Positions 56,720 to 64,000 of a DNA stretch of 64,000 nt are shown here, piece after piece. A program made the translations under genes and the position numbers. Source of the stretch: Micromonospora citrea. Lineage in GTDB: Bacteria > Actinomycetota > Actinomycetes > Mycobacteriales > Micromonosporaceae. How positions within the stretch are numbered: the first letter of the stretch is position 1; the number at the start of each line of letters is the position of its first letter. The stretch covers positions 868,001 to 932,000 of the forward strand of contig NZ_FMHZ01000002.1 in NCBI RefSeq assembly GCF_900090315.1, written 5' to 3'. The notes beneath the pieces were generated by a model, which did no database searches, was not told the origin of the DNA, and saw only the letters and a program-made list of their open reading frames with translations.

Positions 56720-56971
56720 GTGTCCAAGTACGACGCTCTAAGAGATCACCTTCGGCGGCGGGCGAGCGAGGTGTGGTACACCCTCGACGAAGTCTCGGAA
56801 CTGGTGCCGGGTGGGCTGCCCCCATCGGCCTACCGGTACGAAGCGTGGTGGGCCAACGGCGACCAGACACATCCGCACAGCCGAGCATGGGGAGCTGCCG
56901 GCTTCACCGCTCATCCCGACCTCGCCCGCCGAGCAGTGCGATTCATGCCGAAGCCGAGGACGTCGCGATGA
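56720..56971 (+). CDS. DUF7662-like small protein
   Basis: 83 residues. MSKYDALRDHL, YTLDEVSELVPGGLPPSA, then YEAWWANG and SRAWGAAGF follow the pattern of DUF7662 proteins (SKYDPL, PPSARxHxxWWxN, W-x-AG), judged from memory. Function unknown; the family often sits next to nucleic-acid enzymes. GTG start with GGAG five bases upstream. The stop overlaps the next ATG (ATGA), so it is coupled to the glycosylase-like gene. Confidence 0.78.
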   Translation: MSKYDALRDHLRRRASEVWYTLDEVSELVPGGLPPSAYRYEAWWANGDQTHPHSRAWGAAGFTAHPDLARRAVRFMPKPRTSR

Positions 56972-57660
56972 CAAGCGAGCCGGCGTGTGCGCCGTTTGCG
57001 GGAGAACCTCCCTCGCGCGAGACGTACATCCTCAACCATGGGTTCCAGTTCAATCCAGGGACCTGGCGACGCCGGTTGCCAGAGCCGATCGGCCTACCGG
57101 CCTGGATCGAGGACCTTCCCCAACTCGGTCGCTGGCCACGCATCACGCGCGGGGATCTGCTGCGGGCGGGCGCTGCCGCACACACCGGTCGCGCGGCCAT
57201 CGACGTCCTGATCGGGGCGTACATATGGGGCAGCGGACTGCCCAGCGGGCGAGGGCCGGCCCGTCTGCGCAAGGTGTTCGATCTCAACGACGGCCGCACG
57301 GAGCGGCACCTCGGTGAGGCACTCCAGGTCTTGCGGAGTGCGGGACCTCGGGCGGCGTATGCGGCCCTCCATCACGGAGGTGACTACGGGCTGAAGCGGC
57401 TGGGTCCATCCTTCTTCACCAAGCTGCTCTACTTCCTCGGCTGGGACTCGGCAGCGGGCGACCAGCGGCCCCTGATCATGGACCAGTACGTGGTGATCGG
57501 CATGAACGGTTGCCGGGGCACGAGTTGGCGACCGGCTGGCCCCTGGAGCGCCGACAAGTACGGCGAGTACCTCGCCTGGGCGCACGAGCGCGCGCGTGGC
57601 TGGGGCGGCGGCACCGAGCCTGACGTCGTGGAGCGGGCGGTTTGGGAGCACGGCCGCTGA
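56968..57660 (+). CDS. OGG-fold (8-oxoguanine DNA glycosylase-like) protein
   Basis: 230 residues. HhH-GPD-type features: helical core LLRAGAAAHTG and LIGAYIWGSG, the hairpin LGPSFFTKLLYFLGWD with Lys152, and LIMDQYV with Asp172. The Lys-Asp spacing of 20 residues is almost that of human OGG1 (Lys249/Asp268), so base excision with lyase activity is plausible. The beginning (YILNHGFQFNPGTW) and end (PDVVERAVWEHG) are shared by actinobacterial proteins annotated as OGG-fold. In a defence island the target may be modified phage DNA (inference). Confidence 0.8.
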   Translation: MTSEPACAPFAGEPPSRETYILNHGFQFNPGTWRRRLPEPIGLPAWIEDLPQLGRWPRITRGDLLRAGAAAHTGRAAIDVLIGAYIWGSGLPSGRGPARLRKVFDLNDGRTERHLGEALQVLRSAGPRAAYAALHHGGDYGLKRLGPSFFTKLLYFLGWDSAAGDQRPLIMDQYVVIGMNGCRGTSWRPAGPWSADKYGEYLAWAHERARGWGGGTEPDVVERAVWEHGR

Positions 57661-57698
57661 AGACCGCTGCGAACACCGTGGATACGGGCCGGCAGACG

Positions 57699-57704
57699 TA
57701 GGCT
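57699..57704 (+). promoter_or_regulatory. -10 element TAGGCT of the lipoprotein gene
   Basis: TAGGCT fits TAnnnT and would start transcription about 25 bases before the ATG at 57737, leaving room for the AAGGA ribosome site. Confidence 0.4.
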
Positions 57705-57736
57705 GTGCCGGCCACTCGTCACAAGCAAGGACTCCG

Positions 57737-58420
57737 ATGCACCTGAGCCGTACCGTCACGATCCTCGCGACCGCCGTCACCGCGGCAATCACTCTGGCTG
57801 CCTGCGGCGGTGATGGTGGCGGCGGAGCCGAGGCCCCTCCAACTCCCAGTGCTTCCGCGCCGGCCGCCGGTCCGGCGGCTTCGCCAACCGCGGCGGCCTA
57901 CAAGCCTCTCGACAAGGCGGCCCTCACCCAGGCACTGCTGCCGCTGAAATCGATGCCGGCGGGCTACAGCGAGGCTCCGGAGGAGGAGGACGACGGCGCC
58001 GACAAGACGTTCTGCAACTACCGGCAGCCGCACACCGCCAAGGTCGAGGTGTCCCGGTCGTATCAGAAGGGCGGTGGCCTGAACACCGAGGTCGCCGTGG
58101 TGACGCTGCGGCAGTACGGCACCGCCGCCCAGGCCAAGGCGTCGTTCGACAAACTGGCGGAGGTGCTGCAAACCTGCCGCAAGGACACTCTGAACGGTCA
58201 GAGGGTGACGTACGCGCTGATGAATCTGCCGGAGACGGGCGAAGCCACCCTGGGCGTCCGCATCGAGATGGAGAACGGCACCGTGCTGCAGGGCTTCGCT
58301 CTCGTCGGCCCTGTCCTGATCTCGACGGGTGCTGGCGGCTTGATGAGCGCGGACGCCGACGTGGTGGCCGACCTGCTCGGCAAGCAGGTAAATCGGTACT
58401 CGGCCGCAGCCCTCGCATAG
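57737..58420 (+). CDS. Predicted lipoprotein, PknH-sensor-like
   Basis: 227 residues. Signal peptide with lipobox LAAC (Cys23), then a Gly/Pro/Ala/Ser linker (about 24-55), then one globular domain with two Cys (FCNYRQP and LQTCRKD) likely in a disulfide. The fold pattern (VEVSRSYQKG, VVTLRQYGTAAQAKASFDKL) resembles mycobacterial PknH/LppH-type extracellular sensor domains; weak. It appears unrelated to BREX despite lying between the glycosylase and pglX. Confidence 0.82.
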   Translation: MHLSRTVTILATAVTAAITLAACGGDGGGGAEAPPTPSASAPAAGPAASPTAAAYKPLDKAALTQALLPLKSMPAGYSEAPEEEDDGADKTFCNYRQPHTAKVEVSRSYQKGGGLNTEVAVVTLRQYGTAAQAKASFDKLAEVLQTCRKDTLNGQRVTYALMNLPETGEATLGVRIEMENGTVLQGFALVGPVLISTGAGGLMSADADVVADLLGKQVNRYSAAALA

Positions 58421-58542
58421 CCACCGCGAGAGCCGGCACGTCGGTGCCGCCGCACACAGCGGAACAGCTGCTCCACCACCTTTGCAGCCCTTCCCTCTGT
58501 ACGGCGGCAGCCGACTGCCGGCCACCCATGATCGTCAGTCGG

Positions 58543-61500
58543 TCATGCCTTGGCCTTGCGGCCGCGGGTGGCCTTCGGCGGGCGCCAGGACGTGAGCACC
58601 TCGTCGGTGAGGTGGAGGCGGTTGGTGGTCTCGGCGAGGAAGCCGGCGTAGATGTCCGCCGGCGAGGCGCCCCACTCCGGGTCGAACTCGCCGTGCCACT
58701 GGCGTACCCAGGGCAGGATCTCGCGCAGCCCCGCGACCAGCGGTAACAGCCGGTCGGCGGCCCAGCCGTCCTCCTGCTCGCGGGCGACGATCAGGGTGGC
58801 GAGGGCCTGGGCCTGCTCGCGGTGGTCCCAGCCGGCCCAGCCGACCAGCAGCGACGGGTCACCGTCGCGGCTGGCACCCGGGTACGACACGAACCGCTCC
58901 TTGGGCACGTCGAGTTTGCCCCGGTGCTTCCAGTAGCTGCCCTTGAGGAAATCCGCCGACGTGTACTTCGGCGGCACCGGGATCTGCTTGCGGAACTCCC
59001 GCTTCGCCGCCTCGTCGGGCAGCGCGTCCTCCTGCCGCTGCAGGTCCCACACGTGCTCCCAGTCGGCGCGCTTGGCCAGCCCGGAGTCCTTGTAGCGCAA
59101 CGCGGCCAGATGCGGCACGTGCTCGTCGGCGACCAGATCGGCGACCACCTTGCCGAGATCCTGACCGGGCGCGTAGATGCCGGCGACGGTGAGCACGTCA
59201 TCGTCGCGGCGCAGCTCGTCGGCGAGCTGGGCGGTGGTCAGCGGACGCGGCTGCTCCAGCCCGTCGACGTGGTGGTACCACAGCTCGCGCGCCTCGCACC
59301 GGTCCAGCAGCCAGTCGCGCAGCGCCTTCGCCTGCATCGCGTCCCAGCCCTCGGTGGCCCAGCGCCGCTTGCACTCCGGCCGCTCGATCAGCCCGATGTT
59401 GCGGTTGCCCTCGATGACCGCGATCCGCCGCTCCACGACCGCCTTGTACTCCGGCGACCAGTGCGCCGGCAGCTCAGTGATCGGCGTCGACCCGTGCCGG
59501 GCGAACCACTGCGTCTCCATGCCCTCGTCGCGCATCTTGCGGGCGAGCACGATCTCGAAGGCCCGCTGCCCGAGCTGGAGCATCGGCGGCCGGACGCTCT
59601 CCGGGGCGGTCAGGTCCTCGTCCAGCAGCCCGTAGAGCGAGTAGACCTGCCAGTCCAACTCCTCCTGCAGGCAGATCATCGCGCCACGCAGCATGTGCCA
59701 CTCGTAGGCGGCGGCACTCAGCCGCTCACGGGTCGGCACCCCGGATGCCGCGACCGCCGCCGGGCTCACCGTGGCGAGCCGCTGCGCCGCGCCGTCAATT
59801 CTCCGGCCCAGTTCGAGGGGGTACGCCGACGGCAGCGGGAACTCCTGCAGCCTCGTACCGTTCAGTTGATAAAACTTCTCCCAATCCTCGCTTGCAATTC
59901 CGCCGTTAATCCCGCCATTTCCTTTGCAGTGGCAGGCTTGCTTGATCCAGAAGCAGGCAGTCGAACTGTTGAGCACGCCCAGCAGGCGAAGATGGTCCTC
60001 CTCCGATGCTCCCGGCGGCAACTTGATCACCGGTGCCGTTTGCTTGAAGATCTTTCCGCCCCGGTCCAACACGAAGTGGTTGTGCGTCGCTACCTCTCCG
60101 AACGCAACCGACAACGGCGCCCGTAGCTTGTCGCGATACAACTCTCCATACTCGTGCCACTGCAGCGACGGTATGTCTTCGATCAGCGTGCCGAAGCGCT
60201 TTCGTCGTTGCAGGACCCGCCGATTGGGCCAGAGATGCCTGCAGGTCTTAGGAAGTGCGTCTACTGGTCGGGCCCGCAGGTCAGCGTCGTATGGCCAAAC
60301 ACTCACGACATCGGGATCGGTCTGATAGTCACGAACCACATCGCCGGTCACCATCGGCCGGACGGCTTCAACCTTCGCCGAACCGTTGCTAGGGAGGAAG
60401 AAGGCATCGTCTTCTGCGGTGATTGCCACGAAGCCACAGGCAGACAACATGTGGCCGAGAACTGTCCGACCTGACTCGATGCAACTCATGAGGTCACCCG
60501 CTCCACCGCCGCTTAGACTCCAGGGAAATATCGCTAGATTTGCACGCGGTGTGTCGGCAACACTGACCCACTGGCTTTCCGAGCCGGGCTGCTTGACCTG
60601 ACCGACAATGGACTGCCACACGAGGCCCTCTCCCGGGTTGGCCGGAGCGCTTGGTTCGCCGCGGATGCCCATGACGGTGCGGATCGTGCCGGCTCGGCCG
60701 CGGTTGGTGTTGCGGCCGATCAAGATAACGGTCGGGGTGCCGTGGCCGGGGATGTAGGCACCAGACGTGTCGATGACGTGGGTCAGGTTGACCTCGACCG
60801 CGAACAGCTTCTCGATCATCTTCTTGCCGAACTCGCGCTTCATGAACGAGTTGGCGGTGATCTGCCCGACGTGTCCCGCGCCCTTGCCGTCGCCGTCGCC
60901 GGGCTTTGCGAGCTGGAAGAAGCGCTGCGCGAACGGTACCGATAGGGCGTACTTGCCGGAGCAGGCGTCGTACATCTCGCGGTATGCCTCGTTGAGCCCC
61001 TTGTCCTTGACAGTGATGTAGGGCGGGTTGCCGACTACGACGTGATAGCTGCCGGGGCTGAGGATGCCGGGATGCTCGTGCACGTCCTCGGTCGCGTAGG
61101 CGAACTCGGTCATCGGGTCTTCGCCGAAGAGCATGGCCTGCCGCCGCTTGATCAGTGAGTCGCCGACGGCGAGGTGCATCGGGAAGACGTAGCCGGCCGA
61201 GTCCGCGAGGGTCTTGACGCCGCTGGCGCGGAGGGCGGCTACCAGGAGGCGGAAGCGGGCGATGGCTACCGCGAAGGGGTTGATGTCGACGCCGTGGACG
61301 GCGTCGAGGGCGAGGCGAACCCGCTCGTGGGGGTCGCGGTTGGGGGCGTGCTGCTCCCACTCCTTCAGCAGCCGCTCGAAGGCACCGAGGACGAAGTGGC
61401 CCGAGCCGCAGGTGGGGTCGATCATCTTGACGCCATCGTGGCCGAACTCTTCGATCGCTGGGGTCAGCGTGAGGTCGAGGATGAACTCCTCGACGAACTC

Positions 61501-62112
61501 CGGCGTCTGGAGCAGGGCGTAGGTCTTGCGGGCTGCCTCGGAAAGGTCCTGGTAGAGGTCGCCCAGGAAGCGAGTGTCCCACTCGGGGTCGGTAAAGTCG
61601 TGGACCAGGCCACCGGTCTCGCCACGCCGCCGCCAGAAGGCGATCAGGTCCTTGGCCTCGTCGTGAGACAGCGGGATCTGGTAGAGCGGGTTGTGCCGTT
61701 CGTCGAACAGCGACCTACCAGCCTGGGTGCTGGCGATGGCGTCGAAGCCATGCTTCAGCCAACCACGAAGCGTCTCGTCGGGCTGGTCGCGGAAGAACTG
61801 CGCCTCGGCCTCCTCGGCCAGGACCAAGCGGTCCCCTGGACCGGCCAGGTAAGGGTCGGGCAGCAGGCCGTTGTCCTCGCAGAAGCGTACGAAGACGGTG
61901 CCGAGCACCCAGGCAACGGCGACCTGCGTGACGCGCTCGTCGCGCCAGGCCGCCCACGTGGCGGCGGTGCGCCCGACCTTGAAGGCGTGGTCGTACTCGC
62001 CACGCAGGCGGAGGCGCACCTCCTCGACCGATTCGGCCTGCTCCCGCAGGTCCTTTTCCAGGTTCTTGACCTGCTTCTGCAGGTCGGACAAGAGCAGCTT
62101 CCGGTCGATCAC
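58543..62112 (-). CDS. pglX: BREX type 2 adenine-specific DNA methyltransferase PglX
   Basis: 1189 residues. N-terminal coiled coil (about 5-35), SAM motif IDPTCGSGHF (231-240), a second SAM contact GVDINPFAVAIARFRL, catalytic NPPY at about 361, then a target-recognition region and a long C-terminal domain. It should methylate adenines to mark self DNA in BREX. GTG start with TAGAGT six bases upstream, so leaderless. Bases 59870-60600, within the recognition part, are clearly less GC-rich than the rest, as if exchanged. Confidence 0.95.
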   Translation of the reverse strand: MIDRKLLLSDLQKQVKNLEKDLREQAESVEEVRLRLRGEYDHAFKVGRTAATWAAWRDERVTQVAVAWVLGTVFVRFCEDNGLLPDPYLAGPGDRLVLAEEAEAQFFRDQPDETLRGWLKHGFDAIASTQAGRSLFDERHNPLYQIPLSHDEAKDLIAFWRRRGETGGLVHDFTDPEWDTRFLGDLYQDLSEAARKTYALLQTPEFVEEFILDLTLTPAIEEFGHDGVKMIDPTCGSGHFVLGAFERLLKEWEQHAPNRDPHERVRLALDAVHGVDINPFAVAIARFRLLVAALRASGVKTLADSAGYVFPMHLAVGDSLIKRRQAMLFGEDPMTEFAYATEDVHEHPGILSPGSYHVVVGNPPYITVKDKGLNEAYREMYDACSGKYALSVPFAQRFFQLAKPGDGDGKGAGHVGQITANSFMKREFGKKMIEKLFAVEVNLTHVIDTSGAYIPGHGTPTVILIGRNTNRGRAGTIRTVMGIRGEPSAPANPGEGLVWQSIVGQVKQPGSESQWVSVADTPRANLAIFPWSLSGGGAGDLMSCIESGRTVLGHMLSACGFVAITAEDDAFFLPSNGSAKVEAVRPMVTGDVVRDYQTDPDVVSVWPYDADLRARPVDALPKTCRHLWPNRRVLQRRKRFGTLIEDIPSLQWHEYGELYRDKLRAPLSVAFGEVATHNHFVLDRGGKIFKQTAPVIKLPPGASEEDHLRLLGVLNSSTACFWIKQACHCKGNGGINGGIASEDWEKFYQLNGTRLQEFPLPSAYPLELGRRIDGAAQRLATVSPAAVAASGVPTRERLSAAAYEWHMLRGAMICLQEELDWQVYSLYGLLDEDLTAPESVRPPMLQLGQRAFEIVLARKMRDEGMETQWFARHGSTPITELPAHWSPEYKAVVERRIAVIEGNRNIGLIERPECKRRWATEGWDAMQAKALRDWLLDRCEARELWYHHVDGLEQPRPLTTAQLADELRRDDDVLTVAGIYAPGQDLGKVVADLVADEHVPHLAALRYKDSGLAKRADWEHVWDLQRQEDALPDEAAKREFRKQIPVPPKYTSADFLKGSYWKHRGKLDVPKERFVSYPGASRDGDPSLLVGWAGWDHREQAQALATLIVAREQEDGWAADRLLPLVAGLREILPWVRQWHGEFDPEWGASPADIYAGFLAETTNRLHLTDEVLTSWRPPKATRGRKAKA

Positions 62113-62118
62113 CCGACG

Positions 62119-62124
62119 ACTCTA
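62119..62124 (-). promoter_or_regulatory. -10 element TAGAGT of pglX
   Basis: On the minus strand TAGAGT ends six bases before the GTG at 62112, fitting the leaderless TAnnnT pattern. Confidence 0.5.
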
Positions 62125-62184
62125 GCCGCCCCATCGACAGGACGGGGTTACCCGTAAGGCCCGTTTCCGTCGCCGGGCCGCTGC

Positions 62185-62424
62185 CTACGGTTCCCGCATC
62201 CAGGTCTTCGGGTCGGTCACGAAGACACCCTTGCCCTGCTGCCTGCGGATCACCCGCAAAGCCTCCAGCCGGGCGTAGGCCATCTGCACGGTACCGTGGC
62301 TGACGCCATAACTCTGGCGTAGCTCGGCGATCGAGGGCAGCTTGTCCCCCGGCTTCAACTTCCTGGATCTGACGTCGGCGATCACATCGTCGGCGATGCG
62401 CCAGTAATCCGGCACTTCTCGCAT
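62185..62424 (-). CDS. Short GntR-family repressor
   Basis: 79 residues, only a winged-helix GntR domain: YWRIADDVIADVRSRKLKPG, DKLPSIAELRQSYGVSHGTV and the wing GKGVFVTDP. There is no effector domain. Such short GntR proteins act as repressors on actinomycete plasmids and integrative elements (KorSA-like). The ATG at 62424 has GAGGAG six bases upstream. Probable target: the palindrome at 62495-62510 in the divergent promoter. Confidence 0.9.
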   Translation of the reverse strand: MREVPDYWRIADDVIADVRSRKLKPGDKLPSIAELRQSYGVSHGTVQMAYARLEALRVIRRQQGKGVFVTDPKTWMREP

Positions 62425-62428
62425 GGCA

Positions 62429-62538
62429 CTCCTCGCGTGGCAATCCGATTCGATCACACCGCGACGCGCCTAACAAGCAGCGTTGACTCATCTGACATGT
62501 CTAGCTATGTTGATTCCGGGCCGCTCCTCGCGTGGCAA
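62429..62538. repeat. Two direct 15-bp repeats flanking the divergent promoter
   Basis: CTCCTCGCGTGGCAA at 62429-62443 and 62524-62538. The first covers the ribosome binding site of the GntR gene; the second lies just downstream of the plus-strand transcription start. Confidence 0.85.
62483..62511 (+). promoter_or_regulatory. Strong sigma-70-type promoter with embedded palindrome
   Basis: TTGACT (62483-62488), a 17-base spacer, and TATGTT (62506-62511). Within and overlapping lies ACATGTCTAGCTATGT (62495-62510), symmetric about CTAG, a likely binding site for the GntR repressor encoded next door. Transcription would run rightward from about 62518. Confidence 0.7.
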
Positions 62539-62557
62539 CGAGTTCGGCTCATCCCCC

Positions 62558-62591
62558 TGGTCGGGGCGGGTGCCCGTGCCCGCCCCGACCA
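62558..62591 (+). promoter_or_regulatory. Leader hairpin 1
   Basis: A perfect 13-bp inverted repeat, arms TGGTCGGGGCGGG and its complement, with an 8-base loop, in the leader of the rightward transcript. Confidence 0.7.
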
Positions 62592-62640
62592 CCGGACTGC
62601 TCTGCTGTCGTACCGCTGAATCGGGCTGCGGCGGTGGAGC

Positions 62641-62679
62641 GGGCGGGTCGTCCGCGGCCCCCGCGCGGACGACCCGCCC
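62641..62679 (+). terminator. Leader hairpin 2, terminator- or attenuator-like
   Basis: A perfect 16-bp inverted repeat (62641-62656 with 62664-62679, loop of seven), followed by TTCC. It lies about 125 bases after the predicted start and 58 before the next gene, so it may attenuate the transcript. Confidence 0.6.
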
Positions 62680-62736
62680 TTCCAGACCCACCGCGCGGAG
62701 CCTGCGCGCTCCCGCCCGCCCGCAGAGAGGATCGTC

Positions 62737-63030
62737 GTGGCTCAGGTGTATCGAGGCGGCCAGCCCTACCCGGCCGGTTATCCGGGCCGGTTAACGCCGC
62801 ACGAGGTGCGGACCCGCGAGTTCGCCGCGCGCCGGCGCGGCGTCGACCCGGTGGAGGTACGCGAGTTCCAGGCTCGGGTCTCCGACGAGCTGGCGATGCT
62901 CAACGAGACGGTACGGCTGCTCAGCCAGGAGAACGACCGGATCAAGCGGGCGCTGCGCGACTGGCAGACCATGCACGCACGGGAGTGCCGGCTGCCGGAG
63001 GAGCACCATCGCAACTCCGGTCGCTGGTGA
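62737..63030 (+). CDS. DivIVA-like coiled-coil small protein
   Basis: 97 residues. LTPHEVRTREFAARRRGVDP-type N-terminus followed by VREFQARVSDELAMLNETVRLL and a coiled coil, resembling the DivIVA/Wag31 N-terminal domain with its short helix and coil. GTG start with AGAGAGG about seven bases upstream. Small DivIVA-like proteins of this kind occur on mobile elements in actinomycetes (recalled). Coupled to the next gene by GTGA overlap. Confidence 0.82.
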   Translation: MAQVYRGGQPYPAGYPGRLTPHEVRTREFAARRRGVDPVEVREFQARVSDELAMLNETVRLLSQENDRIKRALRDWQTMHARECRLPEEHHRNSGRW

Positions 63031-63368
63031 CCGCGCGCCCCTCCCCCGGCGACCTGCTCGTCGTCGACGGCCGCGCCTCGGTGCAGTTCGCCGGGGACCG
63101 CGCCCTGACCTTCCGCGTCGTCTCGGTCTCCGACCAACCGACGTACGCCGGCTGGATCTGGCTGACCGGCTACGTCCTCGACCGTCGCGGCAACGCGACC
63201 GTCAAGCGCGAGATCTACGTCCAGCTCGCCGGCCTCCGCCCTCCCGACCCGACGGCCCGCCGCGCCCCGCGCTCCCGCCGGGCCTCGTCCTATGCTCGGC
63301 GGCATGATCAGGACAGCGCCGCGACTGGCGACCGCTCGGGGCTGCGTGCTCGGGCTGATGCTGGGTGA
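63027..63368 (+). CDS. Unknown protein coupled to the DivIVA-like gene
   Basis: 113 residues. The N-terminal 75 form a compact beta-rich domain (GDLLVVDGRASVQF, LTFRVVSVSDQP, WIWLTGYVL, KREIYVQLAGL), after which sequence turns Arg/Ala-rich and overlaps the next gene. No known family. Its GTG overlaps the preceding stop, so it belongs to the same operon. Confidence 0.75.
   Translation: MTARPSPGDLLVVDGRASVQFAGDRALTFRVVSVSDQPTYAGWIWLTGYVLDRRGNATVKREIYVQLAGLRPPDPTARRAPRSRRASSYARRHDQDSAATGDRSGLRARADAG
63291..63296 (+). promoter_or_regulatory. -10 element TATGCT of a leaderless promoter
   Basis: TATGCT ends seven bases before the ATG at 63304, inside the 3' end of the preceding gene. Confidence 0.5.
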
Positions 63369-64000
63369 CTCCATCGGCGCGACGGGTGGCACGGTACCGG
63401 CGAGCGGGCCGCTGCGCGCGACGAGCGCCGGCCAACTCGCCTGCTTCACCGTCGAGGGTCTGATCCGCGCGCACATACGCGGCATGCACAAGGGGCTGAC
63501 CCACCCGCCCGGCGTGATCTGGTACGCCTACAACCGTTGGGCGGTGATCCAGGGCATCACCGGCGTGGAGCCGGCACACGGGAGCAAGCCGATGACGGGC
63601 TGGCTCGCCAAGGTGCCGGTGCTGCGGGAGCGGCGCGGCTCCGCGCCAGCCACGGTCGCCGCCCTGCAGGGTGGCAAGGCGGGCACGCTGGAGCGCCACG
63701 GCGGTACGAGCATCGGCGCGCACGGCCTGACCCGCGCCCTCCCGGCAGGGCTCTGCACCTGGTGGCAGTCGCCCGGCTCGTTGGGTGCCAGCCTCGCAGC
63801 CCTCAGCCACGGTGGCTCGGCGTTGTCGGCGGCGGCGCTCGGCGCCACGATGATCCACCTGATCGACCTGGGCAACAGTGTCGCCGGAGCGGCCATGAGG
63901 GCTCACCACGTGCCGCACGGCAGTTGGCCCGGGACCAGCGCGGACGCGCTCGCGCCGGCGCTTGCCGCAGCCGAGGCCCGGCCCGCCCAGGCGGCGGAGC
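63304..64000 (+). CDS. ADP-ribosylglycohydrolase-like protein, degenerate active site, truncated by window end
   Basis: 232 residues visible, frame open to the window edge. RGCVLGLMLGDSIGA matches the start of ADP-ribosylglycohydrolases and CFTVEGLIRAHIRG the helix that follows the metal motif. The expected Asp-rich motif (usually DDTQ or TDDT) reads TSAGQ, and the downstream GC-x-MR-x-P-like segment reads GAHGLTRALPAGL, so the usual Mg-binding residues appear to be gone. Probably a non-catalytic family member. Leaderless ATG. Confidence 0.75.
   Translation, partial: MIRTAPRLATARGCVLGLMLGDSIGATGGTVPASGPLRATSAGQLACFTVEGLIRAHIRGMHKGLTHPPGVIWYAYNRWAVIQGITGVEPAHGSKPMTGWLAKVPVLRERRGSAPATVAALQGGKAGTLERHGGTSIGAHGLTRALPAGLCTWWQSPGSLGASLAALSHGGSALSAAALGATMIHLIDLGNSVAGAAMRAHHVPHGSWPGTSADALAPALAAAEARPAQAAE

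Noticed and set aside
57737..58420. Lipoprotein as a member of the defence system
   Set aside because: It has its own promoter-like element, ordinary secreted-protein features and no coupling to neighbours; position alone is not enough.
62113..62184. tRNA or attachment site next to the possible mobile element
   Set aside because: No cloverleaf-like sequence or 3' tRNA end was seen between pglX and the GntR gene.

Overview
The window comes from a very GC-rich actinomycete chromosome, most likely Micromonosporaceae. Supporting signs are GC-saturated third codon positions, many GTG starts, ATGA/GTGA gene overlaps, leaderless promoters of the TAnnnT type, and a BREX type 2 (Pgl) locus. The organism call is an inference from gene content and style; no marker gene is present.

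Layout. 1-8.5 kb: the truncated 3' part of a cyclase/AAA regulator running into decayed sequence (60-bp tandem repeat, remnant of an SMP-30 family gene), an aldo/keto reductase, a dienelactone-hydrolase-like enzyme, a glycosyltransferase, a paaK-paaI pair, a small membrane protein and a methyltransferase. 8.5-9.5 kb: about 1 kb without genes, full of short repeats. 9.5-10.4 kb: two overlapping crcB fluoride channel genes, then an 18-bp minisatellite.

10.7-29 kb: one cobalamin (B12) operon on the minus strand. A cobalamin riboswitch near 28.8-28.96 kb precedes a possible 39-codon leader ORF, then cobN, an AAA-VWA chelatase subunit, cobO, cobB, cobI, cobM, cbiD, cobL, cbiG-cobJ, ferredoxin, a Ni/Co permease, cobH and cbiX-cobA. 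From cobN to cbiX-cobA every junction overlaps by a few bases. The set mixes early-cobalt (CbiX, CbiD, CbiG) and late-cobalt (CobN) proteins.

29.3-41 kb: a two-component system, a membrane-anchored serine hydrolase, two MFS exporters, a lipoprotein, a metallo-beta-lactamase-fold enzyme, LacI and AraC regulators, an esterase and an HD-domain phosphohydrolase. A duplicated serine hydrolase tail and a duplicated 34-bp hairpin sequence mark rearrangements at 33.9-35 kb.

41-62 kb: a defence island built on BREX type 2. On the minus strand pglX lies far upstream of pglY-pglZ-brxD-brxHI, and no PglW kinase is seen. The roughly 7.5 kb between pglX and pglY carries unusual genes: a caspase-like candidate protease directly ahead of pglY; a glycine-zipper membrane protein with a coiled-coil partner; a 982-aa zinc-ribbon protein of unknown function; a DUF7662-like small protein translationally coupled to an OGG-fold DNA glycosylase with the catalytic Lys/Asp pair; and a lipoprotein. 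This stretch is the best candidate here for an undescribed system.

62-64 kb: a short GntR repressor, a strong promoter with an embedded palindrome and a leader holding two perfect hairpins, a DivIVA-like small protein, a coupled unknown protein, and the start of an ADP-ribosylglycohydrolase-like protein that has lost the family's metal-binding motif. The gene style resembles actinomycete integrative elements, but no integrase, replication or transfer gene is visible. No tRNA, rRNA or CRISPR array was found.
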